A DNA stretch of 64,000 nt from Candidula unifasciata (GCA_905116865.2 CAJHNH020006902.1:516849-580848); one strand, 5' to 3'. Shown: positions 41,401-50,760, counted from the first letter of the stretch. Numbers and translations are program-made. The notes: a model not told the origin generated them from the sequence alone.

Positions 41401-44400
41401 CAAATATTCTGTTATACAACTCACTAGAGCACTGCTTGTTCAGATCTTGGTGTACTTTCTCAGGTTAAATAGACAGTAAACATTAACCAGGACATCTGCT
41501 GTCTCATGTCTGCAGTAGTCACAAGCTGTGTGAATCTTTACCTCTGTAACTTAACGCTTATGAAATACACTGCTGGTTTTTTCCAGATCCTCCTGAAGGC
41601 TGAGTTAGTGTAATCAATGCATTGGCTTTTATGTTGTATCACTTCTGAAACCAGCTTTGTCTGTTGGAGTCGAGTTGCTGTGGAGACTATATATTGCCTA
41701 AGTACTTTCTTTACAGCAACCATTTTGTAGAGTTCTAAAGATCCAGACTGGTCCAAGTCGCTTGTGGAATGTTAAATCTGCGGAAGATATAGTGTGTGTT
41801 ACCAGGTTTTTGATACATTACAGCACATAGGGCCTGGTTGGGATTATGTCTAGATAGGTAATATTCTCTCCCCGTGTGTTGAGCGCTTCATTGTCAACTC
41901 TCTCGAAGCCAGTGCCCAGATAGCTTTCATGATTAACAGGGAGTGTCTTTTTTTTCGTGTAGAAAAAGGTCCGACCAAAATGTTCTGTTCTTCTTGTGCG
42001 TGTACTATTTGTTTCCTATTTAGGTCCTGTTTAACGATTCTTTGTCAATTTTTTCTCAACATCTGCACAATAAATATAGTACCCTCTTCTTTCACTTTTA
42101 ACTGTTGATACTTGTGCTTGTCCAAATCTTTCTCTTTAAAAAAAAAAAACTATGTAAGTTAAAAGTTCCATATTGTGTTTGGGTTTTAAAAGCTGCTGTT
42201 GTCTTGCATAACCTCTTTTTTGTTTCAATGGCAAATCACAATTGCTACCTTAAGTATTTAAACTGATCTGTTATTTTAATTATTTTTGCTTCTATCATTA
42301 CATGTGCTTGATGTGTTTTTGGTGTCATAATTATTGTATTTTCATGACTGATTTGTAGATCAACTTTTGATGTATTTGCTCAGTAACCTGTTTTTTTCTT
42401 TGCATGTCATTACTGTGTTCACTCTGTATGTTGTATGTAAATTATATAAATGGTTTGACTTGCCATTCCTCTGATCCCCTCAGCTCTGTGTGTTGTATGT
42501 AAATTATATAAATGGTTTGACTTGCCGTTCCTCTGATCCCCTCAGCTCTGTGTGTTGTATGTAAATTATATAAATGGTTTGACTTGCCGTTCCTCTGATC
42601 CCCTCAGCTCTGTGTGTTGTATGTAAATTATATAAATGGTTTGACTTGCCGTTCCTCTGATCCCCTCAGCTCTGTGTGTTGTATGTAAATTATATAAATG
42701 GTTTGACTTGCCATTCCTCTGATCCCCTCAGCTCTGTGTGTTGTATGTAAATTATATAGATGGTTTGACTTGCCATTCCTCTCGTCTCCTCAGCTCATAA
42801 TGAAAATGAAGACTAATGCCATCAGCTGGAACCCCATGCAGGCTTTTGTGTTCACGGCTGCGTGTGATGATTACAAGTAAGTGACCCTGTCCAGATTTAT
42901 GGCCATGTTTGACTTATTAAAGGCACTCTTCTATGATTTTTTTCAGTGATCTTGTACCACCCATTTGTCTTATTTTCTTGAACCGTTTTCACCCCAAGAA
43001 GCCATAAAGCAGACACTTCTGGTTAGTACCATATGCCCTTAATTGCCACTTTCACGGCTCACTAGAGACAAGTTTACAAGGCATCTAATTAACAGAACTC
43101 ACTAAATCTGTGTCTGCCAAAATGTTCAATGTGGCACAAAATAATATGGGATAAAACCCTATGCAGTGAAGTCAATCCTCTCGACTTTGACTAAATTTAT
43201 TATAAACATTTAAGCGGGGTTTATTGTAAATTTAAAAAAAAAAGGGAGCTTTCTGTATGGAAATCTCTGCCACTCCTCAGTCGACTGGTGGTTACGGGGT
43301 CATGCTATAATTGGTTTACAAGCCATAAAAAGTGTAAGTGTCTTTAGCTTAGGTGTTGCAAACGCGCTTCATAATACCGGTGTGCTGAGTTCAATGCCAG
43401 CTGCAGACTGTTTGGCAGCTATCCATCTTGCATTGGTTTTGACACTTGTGCCTAGAGCTGACTGTTCAGAGCAGTGGCAAACTACTGAATGTAAATTTGC
43501 CCAGAAAAACCACAACGGCACAAAATGCTAGGGTTGGTTCTGCAGCGTTCTGTAAAGAATACGCAACAAAATTTGGGGGGGGGGGGGCTGTCTGCCCTTG
43601 CTTTTCTGATAATAGGTTTCTAAATGCAGCTGTTGAATGTTTTTGTCCTTTTCACATTTCCTTTTGAGATAACTTCCAGAAAATTCAGAGAATTATTCGG
43701 GTGCCAATTTCACAAAAGTTTAGTCAGCCCTGTTGACTTTCTGAAGAGGGGGGGGGGGAGGCTGAGGGCGTTTCAAATGAAACCTGAAAAGTGTGATATA
43801 AATGACTATAACCATGGTGTTGTTTTGTAACCTGTCGGTTAAGTTAGTTAATTGACAGATTATCCTCATTTTTTCCCATAGAACAAATCCATAAGCACTC
43901 TGATACCATCTTCAGTATATCCCCCAGCGTGTCGCAACTGATAATGCTAGTTCTATGTTGGTTTACTGTTCTTTTTTGGCTATCTGTATAGTGTCAATAT
44001 TTGGTGACATCTCTTTTGACCTAAAGTTCTCGTAGTCTTTTAAGTGCCGATTCAACGTCGTCTCCTGAATCATCTTCTCGTCCTGCTGCTTTCTTGAGAA
44101 CACTGAAAAAGTTGGCCTGTTCCTTGCTTTTCTTATACCTACAATGGCCCTGCCAGCAAGCCAATCTGCTCATTCATTCCCCCTCGCACCAGAATGTCCT
44201 GGCACTTAGGGACTCCAACCGTTTTATTTGAAATCCACCCTGTCTCTGTCTACTTAAGCATGCTAAGGAATCACTTTAAAAAGACACATAGGAAAAATGC
44301 TGTGCCTCTAGCCACATCATTGCTATCTGTATTGTAGTTAAGGATATTAAAAGTGGAAAGCATGTAACATCACAGTGCAGACAAACACCATGGCTTCATA

Positions 44401-47400
44401 ATGACAGTTCAAATATGGCTACCCCATGTGTGACACGCACTGAAGAAAAGCATCATTCTGCTATCTGTTTTAAAAAATCATGTGAGGCTCCCTCAAATTA
44501 TGACACATTACAGCTCCAATTGTAAACTTGATCTTATGCTGACCTATGACCTGTAATGTTAACTATGAATGATATCAATGTTGCTGTTGTTAAACTTTGA
44601 TGGTTATATATCTGACTCACTCTTCTCCCCATGAACTCTGCAGTCTATACACGTATGATGTGAGAAACCTGAGGATGGCCACGAACAAGCATGAGGACCA
44701 CATTGCTGCAGGTATTTTGTTAGCTCACCTGTTAGGGTTCCCTCACCTGTTAGCTTTGGCTCACCTCTTAGGGTTGGCTCACATATGCTGTTTATGTCGT
44801 TTATAGAATATATTAGTTTTTGACAACCTCTCTACCTTCCTTTATCGTCACTGTCTTGAAGTGTGTCTTTGTCGTAATCCTTGCTGATAATCCAGATCTC
44901 CAGCCTTAGTTGCTTCCTGGTGTTAATTGATCCTTCTCCACGTCTTCGTTGGTGTTGCTCATATAGGGCTAGACCTTTATTGTTTCCCAATGTAGCACTC
45001 TGTGAGTCTTGTGTATTACCATAATGTTAGCTGCCTTTACTTCCCACTAATTTACCTGGTACCCGCTTAAAGTTGCATCAAGTTTTGGGCCAAGGTGATT
45101 TCTAGGAAATATTCAGGCTCCGTTCATATTGTGACCCACAACCTTCGTATTCACAGGTTAGCGTCTAGCCGCTACACTACAGTGGCTTCCTGTGTGGTAT
45201 AAATCATCTGTTACATCTTCAGTCTATCCACAGTGTGCTCTTCCACTTCCCCTGAACACCTCCCTCCATGGGTTTCTTCTCCTGGCCTTCATGTTTCTCC
45301 TGACCAAAACACTTTATATTTGTTAAGGGGTGTATATGAGTCAGGTCTTGGTCAGATATGACTGAGCTACCGTATAACAGTAGCCGTTACCACTTGTCTT
45401 CTATTATCCCGAATGTTGGGCGGCGCATACTAACCCAACATCCCATATTGTGCCAATGGCTTCGGTTGGAGGAGCGCATTGGGGAGGTTACTAGCCTTAT
45501 CCTAGGAAGAGGAAATGCAACCTGAAAACTTTGTGTTATGGCAGGACAGACCAGGCCCTTCTCCTTGGCTGGCAGCTGGTCTAGGAGGGAAGCTCTGACA
45601 GGCGGACAGATAGAGCACTGCTCTTCTGATCCGGCAGCTTCTGCAACCTGCCTCGTTCCAAGCGTACTGGTTTTACCTTTCCTTTGGAGTAAACAAGGCA
45701 GGTCGAGGAAGCGATCATTATGCATGGGTTAAATATGGTCTCTACAATACTGCCCAGGTTTTGTGCTATGGAGAGGAGGAACTACATCCCTGGCCTTAAT
45801 CGGTCTCGGAAACAAATCAAGAGGCAGCAGTTACGGGTTATAAGTCCTTGTCAGCTGGCGTAGACAGGGGCGTCACTGGTTGCCTCTGAGGGTGGGAGAC
45901 ATCTTCTAATGTCACTGATCAACTACCGCCTGCCTCAAGCTGGGCAGCCCCCAGCCAATAAGGTGTTGATCCGCCACAGCTTGCATGCTTCAATGGAAGC
46001 TTGGAGCTAGGAGAAAATCCGAACTGCAGGCTGTAAAATAAGTGCACCAGGCAATAAAAAGAAACATAACCCCAAGCTTCGACTTGGCTCTTGGAACATG
46101 AGGTCCGTGTGTCCAGGGTTTTCCACTGACCTGGGAAACATTAATGGCAGGTCTTGCTAGTCACATTCGCCATCGCTATGGGCCGTGAGTCTCATGCCTC
46201 CTCATAGCGCAATAAAACACTTTCATCTGGAAAGACTGAAAGGTGCCAATGAAATGGATGAAATGAGTCATTTTATTTCATGAGATCTTAGGAAGATAAT
46301 TTGGTGGTTTCCTCTTGATTTCCGCATCAGGGGGTTTGCGGTCTGTTACCCTACCTCGAACAGCAATTCCTGCCTGTTAAAACACGTGATGACTGGGAAA
46401 ATCAGTGGAAGCAGAGGGGGAAAGAGGAAGCTTGACAGCCTGAAGGGTTAGCATGGGGGAATATCATCAGTAGAATTGATTTAGAATACCAAAGACCAAG
46501 ATCTGTGGAGAGACATGAGAGGTTATGCTGCAGGGCAGGGCACATCATAGTGATATCAGTAATCTTCACTATTGAGTTCTGAATAGTTTTTTTTTTTTTT
46601 TCACTTTATTAACTCTTGTTCTTGTGTGAGCTGTTTAAATTTAATGGTCATCGTTATGTAGCAAGCTCATTTTGTACATCTAGCTTTTTTTTTTTTTTTT
46701 TTTGAGTGCAGACAGTTGCACCTTGAAAGAAATGCCAGTCTGATCTGTGTTTGGCCAGGCCTGCAGTAGGGAGCCATTTCTCTGATGAGTCTAACCCCTC
46801 TCCAAGAACTGCTTATACTGCTAGTGTGATATGTAACCCCTCTCCAAGAACTGCTTATACTGCTAGTGCGATAGTGACTTTGAAGTCAGTGATAACTTGT
46901 TTCTGTTTCCCCAGTGATGGATGTCGACTATGCCCCCACAGGAAAGGAGTTTGTCACAGCCGGCTACGACAAGTGTGTCCGCATATTTAATGCCGTGGAG
47001 GGACACAGTCGGTAGGTTCTGTGACCTTTGAACTTATAGATCAGTCAATATTCTTTCATTACAGTGTCATATTTGGTTTCAGGAAACGAAAAGATGCAAA
47101 GATGCGTTATTTACATGAAGACAAGTTTGCGAGAAAAACTTTGAAATGAGGATGAGAAATTAATAAAAGACTTTTTTTTATAGAAACAATCTATGGACTA
47201 TTCTTGAGGATTATGGGATACAAGCACAGTTGCTAAATAACATCATGGCCATTTACCACACGTATAAATCGCAGTGAGAACACAGGAAGGCATATCTGAT
47301 ACGTTTACAATCAATACGTGTGAGGCAGGGATGTGTGTTGTCTTCTCTCTTATTTACTATATACAGATATCTATAGACAGAATATCAAAAGAAGCTTCAG

Positions 47401-50400
47401 AGCGGTCGACTCAGAAAATGAGGAACTTTGCTTTCCGGATAAGGATTAGATCCATAACGTGGGCATCCAAAGGTGAATGAAAATCTAAAATAAAACTTAA
47501 CTCTTTGAGTCCCAAGGAACGCATCATACGTCCATAGGTTCCTACCCAGAAGCCCAATGAACGCATGATGCGCCAATTTGATTACGTTCTTTACTACCTC
47601 CTGAGCCTGTGATGCTAAACTACCTGGGACTCAAAGAGTTAACAGTTGTGTATTATATTGATACAACTCATGTATTATATTGATGCACCTTGCATATTAT
47701 ATTGAGAAACCTTGTATATTATATTGATAAACCTCACATATTAGGTGTATGACACAGAGATAAACACAATTAAAGAGTTTCTTCAATTAATCTTTTACTG
47801 CTTTGGATATTAGGTAAGATATAAGGTTCTAACTCTGGGTTTTCTGGCTGCCTTGACTATACACAGATTGTATTCATGTAGTTTCTCTCACGTTATCTTT
47901 ACATCTTGTTCTTGGTCCACCTTGTGCTCCGCGTTTTTCTCCTCTTTTGCTGTACACTTTGTATGGTCTGTTGTCACAAGGCCTTCTCTCTAAAGTAGGC
48001 AAACCATTTAATTTGCTGTCTTTGTGTGTAGTTTAGAATTGTTTCCATGCTGCATTTTCTTTTGTGGCTTCATTCTTGATTTTATCTCTTCTGGTCACTC
48101 CTGCAATCTTTGTGAGGTGCATCATTTCCATGGTTACTAATTTACAGTGTTACATATGACTTGTCGGCTCTGTGGCTAAGTCGATGCGAACGCTTCGTGA
48201 TGCCGAGTTCGATCCCAGCTGCGGGCCATGCGTCTTGTGTTGGTTTCGACAGTGGTATGAAGAAAGCCGACCATCCAGAAAGCAATGGCAAACTACTGGA
48301 CGTAAATTGTCTAGAAAAACCACACAACAGCCAGGGGCTGTTGGGGTTGGTTCTGCAACGTCCTGTAAAGGAAACACAACTAACCTAACATGTGACTTAT
48401 TGTGTGTAGACAAGGATGTAAAGGGCTCTTTTCCACGCCTTCAAGTATACGAGGCAACAACTAGACCTATAGTTTACTGACCAGTGAATGATGTGGTCAG
48501 AAATGCAGTAGCCACCTTTACTTCCCAGGATTTTACCCAGTACCTCTTTAAGGCTGAGTCTACCTGGTAGCCAGCGACAGTTTAGAAAAGTCCAGCTCTG
48601 TTCAGATTTAAACTCCTGATCTTTGAAACAGCAGACAAGTGACTAGCCGCTACACCACGTCGTCTCCCAGTAGATGGGGGTGTATACACTGCTAAAGTTC
48701 TTGTACAACAATCACGTATTATATTGACACCACTGACATATTCTGTGTACCATAGGGACATCTACACAACAAAACGCATGCAGCGAGTCAACCATGTCCT
48801 GTGGTCGATGGACAACAAGTACATCCTGTCTGGCTCGGATGAGATGAGCATTCGCTTGTGGAAGGCAAAGGCTTCAGAAAAACTTGGAGTGGTGAGTTTT
48901 CTTTTCTAGTTTCTCTGTATGTGTGAAAGCAGGCACATGTGCCTAATCTTCTTAAGCGTTTACCCTTATGAAAGTTTACCTGTGTTGTCGTTTATGGCTA
49001 AACTAAAATCTGCCTATTTCCACCCTGATTTCTACAATTCTGACATGCTTGATATGCTTTTTCCTTCCCCCTTCCCCGTATGGAGCCCTAGAACAGCCCC
49101 CACAGGGAATGTACTTGTCTGTCCTCCCATATGGAGCCCTAGAACAGCCCCCACAGGGAATGTACTTGTCTGTCCTCCCATATGGAGCCCTAGAACAGCC
49201 CCCACAGGGAATGTACTTGTCTGTCCTCCCATATGGAGCCCTAGAACAGCCCCCACAGGGAATGTACTTGTCTGTCCTTCCATATGGAGCCCTAGAACAG
49301 CCCCCACAGGGAATGTACTTGTCTGTCCTCCCATGTGGAGCCCTAGAACAGCCCCCACAGGGAATGTACTTGTCTGTCCTCCCATATGGAGCCCTAGAAC
49401 AACCCCCACAGGGAATGTACTTGTCTGTCCTCCCATATCTACTGTTAAATATGGGCCTTCTTTCTTCATCCCACTGATACCAGGTTGTAACCCAGTGTCG
49501 TGGTTTCCTGTATTTGTCTTGTGCTTCTCATGAGGCTTGGGTGATGGATTAGTTCAGCTTTTTGCAGGTTTTAGCTACATCATTTATATCCATTTCTTTC
49601 TTGGTCTTCCTCTCGCCTTTTTCCCAGATGTTATTCTGTAGAACGGCTTGAATGCAGTTTAGTCTGGCTACATCCTCACTAGATGGCTAAACCATTTCAT
49701 TCTTTGTCAATATAATCCAGACTTGGTCTTATTCCAACTTTCTCTCCAATGCTAGTATTCATAACCCTGTCTTGTCTAGTGTTGTTAATGACTTTGTGGG
49801 TGGCTGGCTCATAGGGAAGCTAGGGTGCACGTTGGTTTGATTTAGCTGCTGTACTTCATTGATATTTAACTGGTGATTCTTTCAACAGATGAAACCCAGG
49901 GAGAAGACAGCCTTCAACACCACAGAAGTGCTGAAGAAAACTTTCAAGGATTACCCAGAGATCAGGAGAATCTCCCGCCACAGACACGTGCCCAAGATGA
50001 TCTACCATCACAAGCAGGAGATGCGGGATATCAAGGAGTCTCAGAAACGAAAGTAAGTGGCGTTGGCAGTCTGTGTGTTGTCTGGTCAGATCTGAAAGTA
50101 AGTTCCCTTGACAGTCTGTGTGTTGTCTGGTCAGATCTGAAAGTAAGTTCCCTTGACAGTCTGTGTGTTGTCTGGTCAGATCTGAAAGTAAGTTCTCTTG
50201 ACAGTCTGTGTGTTGTCTGGTCAGATCTGAAAGTAAGTTCTCTTGACAGTCTGTGTGTTGTCTGGTCAGATCTGAAAGTAAGTTCTGTTGGCAGTTTGTG
50301 TGTTGTCTGGTCAGATCTGAAAGTAAGTTCTGTTAGCAGTTTGTGTGTTGTCTGGTCAGATGGGAAAGTAAGTTCTGTTGGCAGTCTGTGTGTTGTCTGG

Positions 50401-50691
50401 TCAGATCTGAAAGTAAGTTCTCTTGACAGTCTGTGTGTTGTCTGGTCAGATCTGAAAGTAAGTTCTGTTGGCAGTCTCTGTGTTGTCTGGTCAGATGTGA
50501 AATTCATTTAATGGAAACATTGTCCATAGTGTTACAATATCTTATTCATTTCTATTTTTTTATGTCACTTATAACCAGCAAATATTTCTGTTCGTGTTTC
50601 CAGAGAGAGCAACAGACGGTTCCACAGCAAGCCTGGCGCTGTGCCGTTCCAACCGGAGAGGAAAAAGCAGGTCGTGGAGGTCAAAGATTAG
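32420..50691 (+). CDS. DCAF13: DCAF13 / SOF1 homologue, complete, 12 coding exons
   Basis: WD40 protein of the SSU processome (18S rRNA maturation, nucleolus); known also as a CUL4-DDB1 substrate adaptor. Coding exons: 32420-32516, 35131-35330, 37035-37142, 38189-38275, 39418-39573, 41047-41124, 42794-42876, 44644-44711, 46915-47011, 48756-48891, 49889-50052, 50604-50691. All introns are GT-AG with consistent phases. The sum is 1362 nt, 453 residues, close to the vertebrate protein. Motifs: LSRNPDNYKRETKLDIHR (exon 1), RALNATKLERVFAKPFL and SDGEIRLWDL (exons 2-3), DHHEKEDIFVTCGQSLDVW (5), RSIMLYDTR (6), NAISWNPMQAFVFTAA (7), YAPTGKEFVTAGYDKCVRIF (9), SDEMSIRLWKAKASEKLGV (10), and the basic Sof1 C-terminal domain (11-12, residues ~371-453). 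The start lies in CAACATGG. No TATA box was seen. Introns hold MITEs, SINEs, LINE debris and arrays, two of them on splice sites. Confidence 0.97.
32808..33157. mobile_element. Foldback/MULE-like MITE, copy 1, in DCAF13 intron 1
   Basis: Terminal inverted repeats of nearly 50 bp, GGCTATCCTCCGAACTTCGG and onward on the left, with the matching end GAAGTTCAGAGGATAGCC at the right. Flanked by a 9-bp AAAAAAAAT duplication (32799-32807, 33158-33166), although the A run weakens this. It shares TIR tips and an inner AGCCATCTAGTTTAGCCCC segment with copy 2. Long TIRs with 9-bp duplications suggest a Mutator-like or Foldback non-autonomous family; this is inference. Confidence 0.8.
33285..34065 (-). 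repeat. Repeat C copy split by the MITE
   Basis: Parts 33285-33378 (TTCTGGTTGTTTGCCCACTT) and 33836-34065 (GCATCCGTTTTACAGATC, TGACACGTTTTTAATAGCC) join to a normal reversed repeat C once the MITE is removed. Confidence 0.8.
33379..33835. mobile_element. Foldback/MULE-like MITE, copy 2, inserted into a repeat C copy
   Basis: The two halves are inverted copies of about 210 bp around a short centre (GAGCAAAAAAAATAAAGGAC). The ends read GGCTATCCTCCGAATAATGG and, reversed, GATATCCTCCGAATAACGG. The insertion splits a repeat C element and duplicates CCTTTTCCA at 33370-33378 and 33836-33844, a clean 9-bp duplication. The order of events is therefore repeat C first, MITE second. Confidence 0.9.
34300..34520 (+). 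pseudogene. LINE C-terminal remnant in DCAF13 intron 1
   Basis: Reads TVPKRYKGRPQHAWRRELSN, a stop, then KMGRMQKPCTVATERVVWCG: the GRP-x-x-(T/A)WRR-(D/E)L and A-x-x-R-x-x-W blocks of a LINE C-terminus. The region from 34087 may belong to it too. Confidence 0.55.
34760..35100 (-). pseudogene. LINE C-terminal remnant in DCAF13 intron 1
   Basis: Minus strand reads KNADILQDLSIKENWVINS, TLSQNLNYLATLNGR and, in other frames, SELFGHVKRQENND and TRRWIQDTEDALAMK-like sequence. The same tail as 1900-2230 and 52590-52920. It ends about 30 bp before the exon 2 acceptor at 35130. Confidence 0.75.
36205..36325 (+). repeat. 22-bp minisatellite, 5 units
   Basis: GAGTCATTGAAGCCGTGTCATC repeated five times with CTTTG and CTGTG variants, in DCAF13 intron 2. 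Confidence 0.95.
36340..36720 (-). pseudogene. Probable LINE linker-region remnant
   Basis: The minus strand reads LTAQQETTQKLNEIKDYERE, then NSIKNRATIDGKHSRIIIVR, similar in spacing and composition to the endonuclease-RT linker of LINEs. No catalytic motif is present, so the call is tentative. Confidence 0.35.
36805..37005 (-). repeat. SINE-A copy in DCAF13 intron 2
   Basis: GCTAGACCTATATTTTGGAG, CATCACGCCGGCCACC and CTCAAGGCTGGGTCCACGTG match the reversed tRNA-derived SINE at 61640-61920. The tRNA-like head is missing; the copy ends 30 bp before the exon 3 acceptor. Confidence 0.8.
37434..37640 (-). repeat. (CATA)n microsatellite followed by a repeat C fragment
   Basis: (CATA)n and CACA run to 37495, then CAGGCAGATGCAGTCTGATT, TATGGCATGCTTGC and CCCACATGGGG mark a reversed repeat C fragment. 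Confidence 0.7.
37845..38065 (+). pseudogene. LINE Cys-tail remnant in DCAF13 intron 3
   Basis: GGCCAACACTCCTTACTCAG is close to the unit of the 634-1215 array, and SEHL/TEHL with PECCKC (GAGTGCTGTAAATGC) matches the LWECPECC tail of the copies at 13100 and 17796. It is short and broken. Confidence 0.6.
38276..39417 (+). other. DCAF13 intron 4 remainder
   Basis: Besides the RNase H-like piece, 38930-39180 has RALCGRPKRKSELTHNW-like sequence suggesting another LINE tail, not certain enough to list separately. Nothing else is recognised. Confidence 0.3.
38555..38690 (+). pseudogene. Possible RNase H remnant in DCAF13 intron 4
   Basis: Reads IFCPSYVGMFANELVHLAG, resembling the W-x-P-x-H-x-G-x-x-x-NE-x-x-D-x-LAG signature with His, Gly and Asp changed. 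Too short for certainty. Confidence 0.4.
40385..40920 (+). pseudogene. LINE RNase H and tail pseudogene in DCAF13 intron 5
   Basis: Reads KVAMQWITSHCGVPGNKRAD, KPAKGCASEEQPDISLL, then with stops LLLCLKTGHGGFCSHMY and a tail ending in WWKPKFTDMLNELQQTIKF. The Q-W-(I/V)-x-x-H-x-G-x-x-GN-x-x-AD signature is nearly intact. The N-terminal half of RNase H is missing. A repeat C fragment lies just before it at 40145-40200. Confidence 0.8.
41240..41365 (+). repeat. 21-bp minisatellite, about 5 units
   Basis: GAAAATCATCCACTTTAGTTT repeated about five times in DCAF13 intron 6, shortly after exon 6. Confidence 0.95.
42422..42793 (+). repeat. 62-bp array duplicating the DCAF13 exon 7 acceptor
   Basis: Six units of exactly 62 bp. 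The AG of CCCCTCAG/CTCCTCAG ends each unit (CAG at 42481, 42543, 42605, 42667, 42729 and 42791), preceded by a pyrimidine tract (TTCCTCTGATCCCCTCAG) and followed by CTC. The last CAG is the acceptor used by exon 7 (LIMKMKTNAISWNP). The other five are equivalent decoys. Choosing any of them would add 62n nt, shift the frame and meet a stop. Confidence 0.95.
43335..43560 (+). repeat. SINE-B copy in DCAF13 intron 7
   Basis: TTAGCTTAGGTGTTGCAAAC, GAGTTCAATGCCAGCTGC (B-box-like), GGTTTTGACAC, CAGTGGCAAACTACTG, AGAAAAACCACAACG and GGTTGGTTCTGCAGCGT give the full order of SINE-B. Confidence 0.8.
43990..44320 (-). pseudogene. RNase H pseudogene in DCAF13 intron 7
   Basis: The minus strand reads SDSLACLSRQRQGGFQIKRL, then VPGHSGARGNE, a stop, ADWLAGRAIVG. 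These are the D-S-L block and the P-G-H-x-G-x-x-G-N-E-x-A-D signature of LINE RNase H. One stop replaces the residue before AD, and the N-terminal strands are not seen. Confidence 0.75.
44925..45190 (-). repeat. SINE-A copy in DCAF13 intron 8
   Basis: CATATAGGGCTAGACC, TACTTCCCACTAATTTACC, GGTACCCGCTTAAAG and GCGTCTAGCCGCTAC follow the order of the reversed tRNA-derived SINE. Confidence 0.75.
45390..46150 (+). pseudogene. LINE 5' region with the start of the endonuclease
   Basis: At 46075 the plus strand reads PKLRLGSWNMRSVCPGFSTD, the first strand of an endonuclease/exonuclease/phosphatase-type LINE endonuclease (LGTWNVR...). It stops at about 46150, where the sequence becomes unrelated. 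The preceding 600 bp has no ORF and is probably the 5' UTR of the element. The rest of the protein is missing here. Confidence 0.65.
46380..46560 (+). pseudogene. LINE C-terminal tail
   Basis: HVMTGKISGSRGGKRKLDSL, GISSVELI, NTKDQDLWRDMRGYAAGQGT: the same C-terminus as the LINE ending at 32120 (LWRGMIAHASRQGT). Confidence 0.75.
47085..47495 (+). pseudogene. LINE RT palm remnant in DCAF13 intron 9
   Basis: Across frames: LWTILEDYGIQAQLLNNIMA, IYHTYKSAVRTQEGISDTF, GVRQGCV-like CEAGMCV, and ISIDRISKEASERSTQK. This is the RT region between the first Asp block and the YADD box, which has been lost. The MITE at 47501 follows directly. Confidence 0.7.
47501..47638. mobile_element. piggyBac-like MITE in DCAF13 intron 9
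   Basis: 138 bp bounded by exact 14-bp inverted repeats CTCTTTGAGTCCCA and flanked on both sides by TTAA (47497-47500, 47639-47642), the obligatory piggyBac target. No coding capacity. A direct internal motif GAACGCATCAT/GAACGCATGAT occurs twice. Confidence 0.85.
47640..47745 (+). repeat. Short 22-24-bp array
   Basis: Four degenerate copies of TATTATATTGATACAACTCA-like sequence next to the piggyBac-like MITE. Confidence 0.75.
48155..48395 (+). repeat. SINE-B copy in DCAF13 intron 9
   Basis: GTGGCTAAGTCGATGCG (A-box-like), GAGTTCGATCCCAGCTGC (B box), GGTTTCGACAGTGG, GGCAAACTACTGGACG and GGTTGGTTCTGCAACGTCC: the best preserved copy of the family in the window. Confidence 0.85.
48415..48670 (-). 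repeat. SINE-A copy in DCAF13 intron 9
   Basis: TTTCCACGCCTTCAAG, ACTAGACCTATAG, CTTTACTTCCCAGG and GACTAGCCGCTACACC are in the order of the reversed SINE. Ends about 85 bp before the exon 10 acceptor. Confidence 0.8.
49080..49436 (+). repeat. 51-bp minisatellite, 7 units
   Basis: Seven units of 51 bp (ATGGAGCCCTAGAACAG, CCCCCACAGGGAATGTAC, TTGTCTGTCCTCCCAT) in DCAF13 intron 10. All ORFs over it are by-products of the 17-codon period. Confidence 0.95.
49500..49790 (-). pseudogene. Probable LINE C-terminal remnant in DCAF13 intron 10
   Basis: The minus strand reads GERKTKKEMDINDVAKTCKK and, in another frame, RPRKKWI, a basic tail of LINE type. Short and degenerate. Confidence 0.45.
50053..50505 (+). 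repeat. 45-bp array duplicating the DCAF13 exon 11 donor
   Basis: Ten units of exactly 45 bp begin at the exon 11 donor. GTAAGT occurs at 50053 (the expected site), 50098, 50143, 50188, 50233, 50278, 50323, 50368, 50413 and 50458. From the second site on it is mostly preceded by CTGAAA, like the exon end CGAAA. Each unit also has TTGACAG or TTGGCAG. In the exon 11 frame the first inserted codons give TAA, so use of a downstream donor would end the protein just after QKRK. Confidence 0.95.
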
Positions 50692-50760
50692 CTTTTGCAG
50701 AGTTGGCATGGATTGTTTGTACATATACAGGATGTTACTTGTCTGTCTAGATTTTGTGTA

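Noticed and set aside
42482..42730. Alternative DCAF13 exons starting at the upstream CAGs of the 62-bp array
   Set aside because: Not annotated as exons: each would shift the frame and bring an early stop; reported as decoys only.
45538..45732. Short ORFs in DCAF13 intron 8 as a nested gene
   Set aside because: They lie in the presumed 5' UTR of a LINE that begins its endonuclease at 46075.
49873..50511. 212-codon plus-strand ORF with SLCVVWSDLKVS repeats
   Set aside because: It overlaps DCAF13 exon 11 in the wrong frame and runs through the 45-bp intronic array.
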